From: CAWKGV01 sp963849305
GTDB lineage: Bacteria > Pseudomonadota > Alphaproteobacteria > Acetobacterales > Acetobacteraceae
Direction: 5' to 3'
DNA length: 64,000 nucleotides
NCBI GenBank assembly: GCA_963849305.1
Contig: CAWKGV010000005.1
Coordinates: 248,001 to 312,000 of the forward strand
In this document: piece by piece, positions 1-6,749 of the stretch
Position numbering within the stretch: the first letter of the stretch is position 1
How the letters are laid out: each line of letters starts with the position of its first letter
The notes under the pieces: model-generated
Seen by the model: only the letters and a program-made list of their open reading frames with translations
Database searches by the model: none
Told to the model about the DNA's origin: nothing
Program-made: the position numbers and the translations under genes

Positions 1-187
1 GCACCGCGTATTCCTCCGGCATTCCCCATTCCGTCAGATCGCCGGTGAGCAGCACGGCATCGGGCAGCGGTTGGCGCGAAGCGACGGCGCGGCACGCCCG
101 CTCGGTCAGCATGGTGGTTTCGACGACGCGGTTCGCCGCCCGGCCGGGCGGACGAACGTGCAAGTCCGTGAGCTGCGCGATCAGCAT
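1..187 (-). CDS. Icc-like metallophosphoesterase (3' end outside window)
   Basis: The first 62 residues of a calcineurin-like phosphoesterase of the CpdA/Icc type are readable from an ATG at 187. They begin MLIAQLTDLHVRPPG, which carries the D-x-H metal-binding motif, and continue to LLTGDLTEWG, which supplies the second metal-binding GD motif. Family members hydrolyse cyclic nucleotides or other phosphodiesters using two metal ions in the cytoplasm. The gene starts 4 nt after the stop of the upstream glutathione S-transferase, so the two are probably co-transcribed. The rest lies beyond the left edge, so the substrate cannot be judged. Confidence 0.85.
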   Translation of the reverse strand, partial: MLIAQLTDLHVRPPGRAANRVVETTMLTERACRAVASRQPLPDAVLLTGDLTEWGMPEEYAV

Positions 188-190
188 GGG

Positions 191-916
191 CTACGCGGCC
201 GGAACCGGCCGGGCGCGCTGGTTATAGAGCAGGTTGGCGCGGCGCTCCTGCTCCTCGGCGGGAAGCTTGGACGGATCCTGCGACAAGTCCTTGCCGACCG
301 CCAGGCCGCGTTGCACCGCCGGGCGGGCGCCGATCTCCTCGAACCAGCGCTTGAAGTGCGGGAACTCCTCGATGTCCTGGCCTTGGCCCTGCCAGTTCAC
401 GCTCCACGGATAGCAGATCATGTCGGCGATCGTGTACTCGTCGCCCGCCAGATAGCGGCTCTCGTAAAGTCGGTTGTTGAGCACGCCATAGAGCCGGTTC
501 GCCTCGTCGGTGAAGCGGCGCACGGCATAGGACTGGTCGCCTTGCTTGTCGCCCAGGCGGCGGAAGTGGCCGCACTCGCCAAGCTTCGGACCCTGGTTGG
601 CCATCTGCCACATCACCCATTTCGTGACCTCGTATTTCGGCCGGGTCTGCTGTGGCCAGAACCGTCCCGCCTTCTCGGCGACGTACATCATGATCGCGCC
701 GGACTCGAAGATGGCGAACGGCTCGCCGCCGCCGGCGGGCTCGCGGTCCACCAGCACCGGCATCCGATGGTTCGGGTTCATCTTGAGGAAGGCGTCGCTG
801 AACTGATCGCCGCGCCCGATATCGCAGGGGATGACCTGGTACGGCAGGCCGCATTCCTCGAGCAGTATCGTAACCTTTTTGCCGTTCGGCGTCGGCCAGT
901 AGTGCAGGTCGTACAT
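191..916 (-). CDS. Glutathione S-transferase family protein
   Basis: A 241-residue protein with an N-terminal thioredoxin-like GST fold (MYDLHYWPTPNGKKVTILLE, then NHRMPVLVD with the cis-Pro and FESGAIMMYVAEK with the glutathione-binding E-S pair) and an all-helical C-terminal domain ending near residue 215. The arrangement, including the TPNGKKV segment, resembles the YfcG/YghU (Ure2-like) group, which have glutathione-disulfide reductase or transferase activity. The ATG at 916 is chosen because the family motif begins directly after it. It is followed at 4 nt by the Icc-like phosphoesterase. The physiological substrate is unknown. Confidence 0.9.
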   Translation of the reverse strand: MYDLHYWPTPNGKKVTILLEECGLPYQVIPCDIGRGDQFSDAFLKMNPNHRMPVLVDREPAGGGEPFAIFESGAIMMYVAEKAGRFWPQQTRPKYEVTKWVMWQMANQGPKLGECGHFRRLGDKQGDQSYAVRRFTDEANRLYGVLNNRLYESRYLAGDEYTIADMICYPWSVNWQGQGQDIEEFPHFKRWFEEIGARPAVQRGLAVGKDLSQDPSKLPAEEQERRANLLYNQRARPVPAA

Positions 917-1006
917 CGGTCGCCCTCCAGCGGCTTATCTCGCCGCGAGCCTAGCGGAGCGCGGTTTCGAGGGCCATGCGGGGGCGTGTAACCTTTGGCA
1001 ACAACG

Positions 1007-1034
1007 AAACGGCGGCGGACCGCCGCCGCCGTTT
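1007..1034. promoter_or_regulatory. 12-bp perfect inverted repeat in a divergent promoter region
   Basis: Arms AAACGGCGGCGG and CCGCCGCCGTTT flank a 4-nt loop. The hairpin sits between the divergent GST gene (start 916) and the EF-hand gene (start 1092), so it is upstream of both and not at the end of either. It could be an operator or a leader hairpin of one of the two transcripts. The A-tract before it and T-tract after it also make it look like a bidirectional terminator, which would be odd in this position. Confidence 0.5.
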
Positions 1035-1091
1035 ACCAAAAAGACACCAAGGACGGATTAGTGAGAGACGTTTGCCACAGGAGCCCCTGGT

Positions 1092-1412
1092 ATGCGTCTT
1101 GTTCTGCCGCTCGCCGCCTTCGCGCTGCTCGCCGTCCAGGCACAGGCGCAAACCAACGAGCCCGCGCCTCCGGCGCACCGCTCGCACATGACCTTCGATC
1201 AGAAGTTCGAGGCGGCCAATACCAGCCACGATGGGCACTTGACGCTCGATCAGGCCAAGGCCGGCAAGCTCAAATACGTGGCCCGGCACTTCGATGCGAT
1301 CGACAAGGACCATAGGGGCTACGTGACCCTGGACGACGCGCACGCCTACTACAAGACGATGCGCGCGGCGCGCCATCACGCCAAGGCGGACGAGGCGGCC
1401 ACCAAGAGCTGA
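1092..1412 (+). CDS. Small exported EF-hand-like protein
   Basis: A 106-residue protein with a signal peptide (MRLVLPLAAFALLAVQAQAQ, cleavage after AQA) and two EF-hand-like loops. The first is near residues 44-55 (NTSHDGHLTLDQ) and the second near 75-86 (DKDHRGYVTLDD). The second keeps the D-x-D spacing and the first has N in position 1. A calcium-binding periplasmic role is plausible but unproven. The C-terminus is rich in His, Lys and Ala. AGGAG ends about 9 nt upstream of the ATG. It converges with the TetR gene, whose stop is 4 bases away. Confidence 0.75.
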   Translation: MRLVLPLAAFALLAVQAQAQTNEPAPPAHRSHMTFDQKFEAANTSHDGHLTLDQAKAGKLKYVARHFDAIDKDHRGYVTLDDAHAYYKTMRAARHHAKADEAATKS

Positions 1413-1416
1413 ATCC

Positions 1417-2076
1417 TCAATCGGAAGCCGGGGGATCGTCCTTCGGATTGTCCCTTGGGCCGAATGCCTTCATGAACGTGTCCGCCGCCGCGTCGGCCGT
1501 GGCTTCGATCTCGGCTTGCGTGGGCGGCGGTGGCACGCCTAGCATCGCGCGGACATAGACGCCGGACTTGATCAGAGCGATGAGCTGGTCGGCGGCCATG
1601 AGAGGATCAGTGACCTCGAGGCGGCCGGCAGCTGTCTGCTCCATCAGCCAGCCGGCGAACATCCGGCGGAATGTGCCGGTGCCGCCCTCGTAGAACGCGC
1701 GTCCCAACTCCGGGAAGCGGGCTCCCTCCGCTATCACCACGCGGTAGATCGCGATCGCCTCGGGGCCCACCAGGAAGCCCAGCACGCGGCGCCCCATCCT
1801 GCTGAGCGTGGCGCGGATATCGACCGACTGCGGCGAGAGGAGTTCCTGCCATTCCTGTTTCAGGCGGCAGGCATCGCCGATGATGGTCGCGAAAAGCTGA
1901 TCCTTAGAGCCGAAATGGGCATACAGCGTCGCCTTGGAGACGCCGGCGGCGCGCGCGATTGCCTCCATGCTGACCGCCCCGTAGCCCTGGGCGATAAACA
2001 GATGCGCCGCCGCGTCCAGAACCGCCCGTCGCTTTGGCGAACAGGGATCCTGAAGGATTTCGGCGGTGGCGCTCAT
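1417..2076 (-). CDS. TetR/AcrR family transcriptional regulator
   Basis: A 219-residue repressor-type protein. The N-terminal helix-turn-helix (about residues 17-63) reads AAAHLFIAQGYGAVSMEAI and then AGVSKATLYAHFGSKDQLF, the canonical TetR signature. The C-terminal ligand domain (YRVVIAEGARFPELGRAFYEGG) resembles AefR-like members that commonly control efflux or stress genes. It is divergent from a small exported protein gene. The shared 168-bp region holds two copies of a GGACTgAAC-type palindrome, so autoregulation plus control of the neighbour is the simplest reading. The ligand is unknown. Confidence 0.9.
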   Translation of the reverse strand: MSATAEILQDPCSPKRRAVLDAAAHLFIAQGYGAVSMEAIARAAGVSKATLYAHFGSKDQLFATIIGDACRLKQEWQELLSPQSVDIRATLSRMGRRVLGFLVGPEAIAIYRVVIAEGARFPELGRAFYEGGTGTFRRMFAGWLMEQTAAGRLEVTDPLMAADQLIALIKSGVYVRAMLGVPPPPTQAEIEATADAAADTFMKAFGPRDNPKDDPPASD

Positions 2077-2118
2077 GACACTCTAGCTAAACACGTCGGC
2101 TCGGTCCTGCAAGATGAT

Positions 2119-2137
2119 GGACTAAACTAAACCGTCC
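2119..2137. promoter_or_regulatory. Probable TetR operator, copy 1 (degenerate)
   Basis: GGACTAAACTAAACCGTCC lies 42 nt upstream of the TetR start codon. It matches the perfect palindrome at 2182-2200 at 13 of 19 positions and keeps the outer GGAC and GTCC. Assignment to the adjacent TetR protein is inference from position and symmetry. Confidence 0.5.
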
Positions 2138-2181
2138 AGTTCTCCCTTGACGGACCCCTGGGCTGTCCCATATCACGGTCC

Positions 2182-2200
2182 GGACTGAACGGTTCAGTCC
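2182..2200. promoter_or_regulatory. Probable TetR operator, copy 2 (perfect palindrome)
   Basis: GGACTGAAC-G-GTTCAGTCC is a perfect 9-bp inverted repeat about a single central base, 45 nt upstream of the small exported protein's ATG. A plausible promoter precedes it (TTGACG at 2147-2152 and TATCAC at 2171-2176), so a bound dimer would cover the transcription start. This is the best-conserved of three copies. Confidence 0.7.
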
Positions 2201-2244
2201 AGTTGGCCCGGCCAGCCGCCGGACCCTGACAAGGAGTTTTGACC

Positions 2245-2505
2245 ATGAGGAAGATCCCTTTCGCGACGGCGATGCTGATGCTGCTTTCCGGCGGTGCGGC
2301 CTTTGCCCAGGGGCTGCCGCCAATCCTCCAGGATAGCCAGTCACCGCCCCGTTCCGCTTTCTTCGAGGCACAGGGGCCAGCGCCCAACGCTTACGATACC
2401 AGCGGGCCGTTCGAGCGGCTCAGCCGTGCCTTCACGGGCGGACAGTCGCAACAGGCGCATTCCGCTCCGGAGAACACCGCGGCAGCCACGACTTACCAGC
2501 GCTGA
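2245..2505 (+). CDS. Small exported protein of unknown function
   Basis: An 86-residue protein with a clear signal peptide (MRKIPFATAMLMLLSGGAAFAQG, cleavage after AFA) and a short Pro/Ser/Gln-rich mature part without recognisable domains or cysteines. The ATG at 2245 is chosen over an in-frame TTG at 2239 because AAGGAG at 2231-2236 sits 8 nt before it. It is divergent from the TetR regulator and has the perfect operator palindrome in its promoter region, so it is probably a member of that regulon. I do not recognise the family. Confidence 0.7.
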   Translation: MRKIPFATAMLMLLSGGAAFAQGLPPILQDSQSPPRSAFFEAQGPAPNAYDTSGPFERLSRAFTGGQSQQAHSAPENTAAATTYQR

Positions 2506-2583
2506 AGTCTCCGGTCGGGTTCCGCGAGCCTAGCCGTCAAACGCCCCGTCACGCCGAGCGCGTCACGGGGCGTTCCCGTACCT

Positions 2584-2602
2584 GGACTGACCCGTTCAGT
2601 CT
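2584..2602. promoter_or_regulatory. Third copy of the TetR-type palindrome
   Basis: GGACTGACCCGTTCAGTCT matches the perfect palindrome at 2182-2200 at 16 of 19 positions. It lies about 80 nt after the small exported protein and overlaps the stop codon of the GST remnant. If it is an operator, the gene it controlled is no longer obvious. Chance similarity cannot be excluded. Confidence 0.4.
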
Positions 2603-2895
2603 ATCTCAGCCCCCTGATGCTCGCGAAGGGCCTCTGCGATGCGCTACGGCGCATGCGGACGGGCGCACATCCGTTCCATGTAAGCCTCCAGGCGTGGCAG
2701 CTTATTGAGCAGATTCGCCATCTTGGCCAGTCAAGGATATCGGCGAGCACGAAATCTCCAACGGTCATTGTATCTCCCACGACGAATATTCGGCCGCTCA
2801 TGTGCTCTTCAGTACATTGACCATTGCCGCGAAGTCGTCGCGGGCAGAGCCACCTCGCCGGGCAGCCGCTTGTCCTCTGGATCATCGCGCCCTCC
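2596..2895 (-). pseudogene. Degraded glutathione S-transferase (C-terminal part)
   Basis: Three reading frames must be combined to follow one GST-like C-terminal domain on the minus strand. The pieces are PEDKRLPGEV near 2880-2850, DDFAAMVNVLK near 2845-2815, GRIFVVGDTMTVGDFVLADIL near 2800-2735 and LPRLEAYMERMCARPHAP near 2700-2650. An in-frame stop follows, then RIAEALREHQGAE. The (F/V)xVGDxxTVxDFxLA segment is the GST C-terminal signature. Multiple frameshifts plus a stop show that it is not functional. No N-terminal thioredoxin fold remains. Confidence 0.7.
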
Positions 2896-2999
2896 AATTT
2901 GAGACGGCTGCTAGCCCTGCATACTGATTATCAGGCGCAAGCGCGCCCTCGACCAAGCAACGGCGTCCCGCGCGTGCTAATGACAGCCCAGACCGTGAC

Positions 3000-4241
3000 G
3001 TGGCGACGGAGATGGCTGCGATGCTGGGTCCGAATGTCCGGGCCGACGCGACGATCGCCGGGCGGGGGGCGTTCGGTGAGGTCTTGGCTGTCTTCCTCCG
3101 CTTAGGCTTGACCTCGTTCGGCGGGCCGGTCGCGCATCTCGGCTATTATCGCGCCGAGATCGTGGAGCGTCGGCGCTGGCTGGACGAGGCGGCCTATGCC
3201 GATATCGTCGCACTCTGCCAATTCTTGCCCGGGCCGGCTTCCAGCCAGGTCGCGGTGAGCCTCGGCATCCTGCGCGCCGGGTTGGCGGGCGGGCTGGCCG
3301 CATGGCTTGGCTTCACCATGCCCTCGGCCTTGGCCATGATCGGCTTCGCCTACGGGGTTGGCCGGCTCGGTGATTTGGGTCATGCGGCGTGGCTGCACGG
3401 GCTCAAGATCGTGGCGGTCGCGGTGGTGGCACGGGCGGTGTGGGGCATGGCGCGCACGCTCTGCCCGGACCGGATTCGGGCCAGCATGGCGGTTGGCGCG
3501 GCGTTGCTCGCGTTGGCGGTGCCGGGCGCCGCGGGCCAGCTCGGCGCGATCGCCGCCGGCGCGTTGTTCGGGTGGCGCTTCCTGCCGGCGGGCGGCGGCC
3601 AGACCACGGCGACGCTCGGCTTCACGCTGAACCGCGCGGTCGCGGTCGCGGCGCTGGTGGCATTCGTGGCGCTGCTGGTCGGCTTGCAGGCGGCGGCAGC
3701 GGTAAGCGGGCATCTCGAACAGATGTTCAATGCGTTCTACCGCTCCGGCGCGCTCGTGTTCGGCGGCGGCCATGTGGTGCTGCCGCTCTTGCAGCGCGCC
3801 GTGGTGCCGCCGGGCTGGGTGAGCAACGACGCGTTTCTCGCGGGTTATGGCGCGGCCCAAGCGGTGCCGGGGCCGCTGTTCAGCTTCAGCGCCTATCTCG
3901 GCACGGTCATGGGGCCGGCGCCGAACGGCTGGCTCGGCGGGCTGATCTGCCTGATCGCGATTTATTTACCGTCATTCCTGCTGCTGGTGGGCGTGCTGCC
4001 GTTCTGGGACGGGCTGCGCCGCCGGGCCGGCGTGCAGGCGGCGCTGCGCGGGGTCAACGCGGCCGTGGTGGGACTGCTGGCGGCAGCGCTTTATGCGCCG
4101 GTATGGACCAGCGCGATCTACTCCACGCGAGATTTCGGGATTGCGCTCGCTGCCTTTCTCGCGTTGGCGGCCTGGAAGGCGCCTCCCTGGCTGGTGGTGC
4201 TGGGCGGGGCGGCAGCGACCGCCGCCCTGGCTCACGTCTGA
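3000..4241 (+). CDS. chrA: Chromate efflux transporter, ChrA family
   Basis: A protein of about 413 residues made of two homologous membrane halves. The first opens with FLRLGLTSFGGPVAHLGYYR and PGPASSQVAVSLG. The second opens with FNAFYRSGALVFGGGHVVLPLLQ and contains GYGAAQAVPGPLFSFSAYLG. These FGGP..H and PGP signatures are diagnostic of the CHR family, which exports chromate by proton antiport. Roughly ten to twelve hydrophobic segments are visible. The start is uncertain: GTG at 3000, or ATG at 3012 or 3021 with GGAG just upstream of the last. No chrB regulator is adjacent. It converges with rpe, the two coding regions overlapping by 10 nt. Confidence 0.9.
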   Translation: MATEMAAMLGPNVRADATIAGRGAFGEVLAVFLRLGLTSFGGPVAHLGYYRAEIVERRRWLDEAAYADIVALCQFLPGPASSQVAVSLGILRAGLAGGLAAWLGFTMPSALAMIGFAYGVGRLGDLGHAAWLHGLKIVAVAVVARAVWGMARTLCPDRIRASMAVGAALLALAVPGAAGQLGAIAAGALFGWRFLPAGGGQTTATLGFTLNRAVAVAALVAFVALLVGLQAAAAVSGHLEQMFNAFYRSGALVFGGGHVVLPLLQRAVVPPGWVSNDAFLAGYGAAQAVPGPLFSFSAYLGTVMGPAPNGWLGGLICLIAIYLPSFLLLVGVLPFWDGLRRRAGVQAALRGVNAAVVGLLAAALYAPVWTSAIYSTRDFGIALAAFLALAAWKAPPWLVVLGGAAATAALAHV

Positions 4242-4906
4242 CGAGGGGCCGCGCAGGCGTCGCGGATCGCGGTGATGTTGGCGGCGTATTGCGCCGGCCC
4301 GCCCCGGAACACCGCCGAGCCGGCCACCAACACGTCGGCTCCGGCGGCGACGCACTCCGGCGCCGTCGCCGGCGCGACGCCGCCATCCACTTCGAGCCGG
4401 ATCGGCCGATCTCCGATCAGCGCGCGCACGCGTCGGATCTTCTCTACCTGGCCGCGCAAGAAGCTTTGCCCGCCGAAGCCCGGATTGACGGTCATCACCA
4501 GCACCAGGTCGATTTTGTCGAGCACATAGGCCAGCGCGCTTTCGTGCGTGGACGGGCAGAGCGCGACGCCGGCTTTCTTGCCCAAGGCCCGGATCGCCTG
4601 GAGCGAGCGATCGAGATGTGGCCCCGCCTCGGCGTGAATGGTGATGTGATCGGCGCCCGCCGTGGCGAAAGCCTCAAGATAGGGGTCGGCGGGCTGGATC
4701 ATCAGGTGGGTATCGAACACGCGGTCAGTGTGCGGCCGCAACGCGCGCACCACGTCCGGCCCGAAGGTGATGTTCGGCACGAAATGCCCGTCCATCACGT
4801 CGAGATGCACCCAGTCGGCGCCGGCGGCCAGGACCGCGCGCATCTCCTCGCCCAGTCGCGCGAAATCGGCGGAGAGGATAGACGGGGCGATGAGCGGCTC
4901 ATGCAT
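4232..4906 (-). CDS. rpe: Ribulose-phosphate 3-epimerase
   Basis: A 224-residue TIM-barrel enzyme that interconverts ribulose-5-phosphate and xylulose-5-phosphate. Family motifs are complete: LSADFARLGEEM, VHLDVMDGHFVPNITFGP with the metal-binding H and catalytic D, TVNPGFGGQSF, and EVDGGVAPAT with the second catalytic D. Its start overlaps the last codons of the cbbX remnant by 8 nt, the classic arrangement of the last gene of a cbb operon (cbbE). It is the only part of the locus besides prk that looks functional, and it also serves the pentose phosphate pathway, which may explain its retention. Confidence 0.95.
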   Translation of the reverse strand: MHEPLIAPSILSADFARLGEEMRAVLAAGADWVHLDVMDGHFVPNITFGPDVVRALRPHTDRVFDTHLMIQPADPYLEAFATAGADHITIHAEAGPHLDRSLQAIRALGKKAGVALCPSTHESALAYVLDKIDLVLVMTVNPGFGGQSFLRGQVEKIRRVRALIGDRPIRLEVDGGVAPATAPECVAAGADVLVAGSAVFRGGPAQYAANITAIRDACAAPRQT

Positions 4907-5551
4907 GTTCTGCCTCGCTTGCGGCTGGCTCCGGCGCCGCGTTGTCCGCCTGGGCGAAGACCCGGCTGGCGAGCAGGTCGGCGGCTTCGATCGTCACCAG
5001 ATCGTCGGCGTTGACGCGGCTGTTGCCGGCGCTCTCCACCAGCCGGTTCGCCTGGCGCAGCCGCGCGCGGTCGAGCGCGTTGCGGATCGAGCGGGCGTTG
5101 GCGAAGTGCGGCTGAGCGCGACGCGCCTCGATATACCGGGCCATCGTGTCGCGCGCCTCGGCGGTCAGCCGGTAGTTCAGCCGCGCCAGCATCGTCTCGC
5201 CGATGGCGAGCAGCTCGGATTGCTCGTAGTCCGGGAAATCGACGTGATGCGCGATCCGCGAGCGGAAGCCGGGGTTGGTGGCGAAGAACCGGTCCATCCG
5301 GTCGGCATAGCCGGCGAGGATCACCACCAAGTCCTCGCGCTGGTTCTCCATCACTTGCAACAGAATTTCGATCGCCTCCTGGCCGTAGTCGCGCTCGTTC
5401 TCGGGGCGGTAGAGATAGTACGCCTCGTCGATAAATAGCACCCCGCCCATCGCCTTCTTGAGTACCTCCTTCGTTTTCGGTGCGGTGTGGCCGATATACT
5501 GTCCCACCAGGTCGTCGCGCGTCACCGAGATCAAATGACCTTTGCGCACTG
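4899..5551 (-). pseudogene. cbbX: cbbX remnant (C-terminal two thirds, Walker A lost)
   Basis: From about 5551 downwards the minus strand encodes VRKGHLISVTRDDLVGQYIGH and then GGVLFIDEAYYLYRPE (Walker B), ILAGYADRMDRFF and SRIAHHVDFPDY, all characteristic of the AAA+ RuBisCO activase CbbX. The portion upstream of VRKGHL, including the GxPGTGKT Walker A loop, is absent. It is replaced by the first codons of fructose-bisphosphate aldolase in a different frame. CbbX remodels inhibited red-type RuBisCO by threading the large-subunit C-terminus. Without Walker A it cannot work. The open frame continues upstream to 5666 but that part is not CbbX. Confidence 0.9.
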
Positions 5552-5628
5552 TTAATGTTGAACGCCGGGACGCCGTAGCCGCGCTCGGCGGCGTGGTCGA
5601 GAAGCTGTCGCAACGTGATCCGTGCCAT
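5551..5628 (-). pseudogene. fructose-1,6-bisphosphate aldolase (class II) N-terminal remnant
   Basis: From the ATG at 5628 the minus strand reads MARITLRQLLDHAAERGYG and then VPAFNIN, the start of a class II aldolase of the CbbA/Fba type. Homology stops after about 26 residues at 5551-5556, where the cbbX sequence begins in another frame. The junction falls between the aldolase AFNIN and the CbbX VRKGHL. It is what one deletion endpoint pair in a cbbA-cbbL-cbbS-cbbX block would leave. The start codon context is intact, so a short out-of-frame peptide could still be made. Confidence 0.85.
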
Positions 5629-5649
5629 GCTGTGACTCCCTCGGTCAGT

Positions 5650-5762
5650 CGTGATCCCCACCCCAACCCTCTCCCGGAGGGAGAGGGGATTTCCCCGGCC
5701 GCATCGGAGGGTTTCTTCCCCCTCTCCCGCTTGCGGGAGAGGGCCGGGGTGAGGGCCGCGGC
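5650..5762. repeat. Two copies of a dispersed GC-rich palindromic repeat
   Basis: Between prk and the aldolase remnant are two imperfect palindromes: CCCTCTCCCGGAGGGAGAGG near 5668-5687 and CCCTCTCCCGCTTGCGGGAG near 5721-5740. Related sequence, with the core CTCCCGC(AA/TT)GGGAG, recurs near 11665-11715, 31155-31180, 52608-52650, 57305-57385 and 62642-62690. It would fold into stable hairpins in RNA and may act as a terminator or processing site. Confidence 0.7.
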
Positions 5763-5780
5763 GAAAGTCTCGAAGCAACC

Positions 5781-6653
5781 TCACCCAGCCCGCCGCTTGC
5801 GCTCGACGAGTTGCAGGATGATCCGTGTGAGGATGAGCTGCATCGCCAGGTCGAGCTTGTTGCCGGGGATGGCGATGGAATTGGCGCGCGACATGAAGCT
5901 GCCGTGGATCATCGAGAGCAGGTAGGGGAAGTCGATGCCGCGCGGGTTGCGGAAGCGGATCACGACGATCAATTCGTGAGGCGTCGGGATCCAGCGGGCG
6001 ATGAACGGGTTGGAGGTATCCACCGTCGGCACGCGCTGGAAGTTTATGTCGGTGGAGGTGAATTGCGGGCAGATGTAACGTACGTAGTCCGGCATTCGCT
6101 GCAGGATCGTCTCCATCACCGCCTCGGTTGAGTAGTTGCGTGCGGCACGGTCGCGGTGGATCTTCTGGATCCACTCCAGGTTGATCACCGGCACCACGCC
6201 GATCTTCACATCGGGGTAGCGCGCGATATCGATCTCGCCGTGAGACACCGCTCCATGCAGTCCCTCGTAGAGCAACAGGTCGGTGTCCTCGGCAAACCGG
6301 TGCCATTCGGTGAAGGTGCCGGGCGGCGCGCTGTCTTCCTCCGCCTCTTTCGCATCGTGGACATAGTGGCGCGTGTTGCTGGTGCCATGTTCCGCGTATT
6401 CCGCGAACACCGCTTGCAGCTCCCGCAACAGATTGACCGGGGCCGAAATGGCTGAAGTGGTGTCGCCGCGCGCGGCCTCAAGGGCCATGCGTTGCTTCAT
6501 CCCCGCGCGGTCAAAGCGATGAAAAGCGTCGCCTTCGATATACACCGCGTCGATGTGCTCGCGGCGGAAGATTTGCTCGAACGTGTCGCGCACAGAGGTG
6601 GTACCGGCGCCGGACGAGCCGGTTACCGAAATGATCGGATGCTTCACGGACAT
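5781..6653 (-). CDS. prk: Phosphoribulokinase
   Basis: A 290-residue class I (proteobacterial) phosphoribulokinase, which converts ribulose-5-phosphate and ATP to RuBP. The N-terminus MSVKHPIISVTGSSGAGTTS carries the P-loop. EGDAFHRFDRAGMK, the DAKEAEEDSAPPGTFT substrate segment, LLLYEGLHGAV (Walker B) and IHRDRAARNYSTEAVMETI are all present and uninterrupted. The ATG at 6653 is preferred over one at 6710 because the family begins at MSxKHPIIS and GGGAG precedes it. It is divergent from the broken cbbR with a 96-bp shared region. With no RuBisCO in the locus, its product would be a metabolic dead end. Confidence 0.95.
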   Translation of the reverse strand: MSVKHPIISVTGSSGAGTTSVRDTFEQIFRREHIDAVYIEGDAFHRFDRAGMKQRMALEAARGDTTSAISAPVNLLRELQAVFAEYAEHGTSNTRHYVHDAKEAEEDSAPPGTFTEWHRFAEDTDLLLYEGLHGAVSHGEIDIARYPDVKIGVVPVINLEWIQKIHRDRAARNYSTEAVMETILQRMPDYVRYICPQFTSTDINFQRVPTVDTSNPFIARWIPTPHELIVVIRFRNPRGIDFPYLLSMIHGSFMSRANSIAIPGNKLDLAMQLILTRIILQLVERKRRAG

Positions 6654-6702
6654 TGCGGCGCTCCCGAAGGCGTCATTGGTCAACGTGGAGGCGGCCGCGT
6701 GC

Positions 6703-6721
6703 TCAGGCAATGTGAATTGCC
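6703..6721. promoter_or_regulatory. CbbR-type LysR operator
   Basis: TCAGGCAATGTGA (6703-6715) fits the CbbR consensus TNA-N7-TNA. It overlaps an inverted repeat GGCAAT-gtga-ATTGCC (6706-6721). It lies 50 nt upstream of prk and 29 nt upstream of cbbR, the usual place for the activator site in the divergent cbb promoter. The site is intact although the regulator gene is not. Confidence 0.6.
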
Positions 6722-6749
6722 TTACTCACGGATTCAGGAAAACTGAAGC

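Noticed and set aside
3389..5014. A 541-residue plus-strand frame spanning chrA, rpe and cbbX
   Set aside because: It is out of frame with chrA and antisense to rpe and the cbbX remnant, each of which has clear motifs.
4899..5666. A working aldolase-CbbX fusion protein
   Set aside because: The aldolase ATG (5628) is not in the CbbX frame, only about 26 aldolase residues remain, and the Walker A motif is missing.
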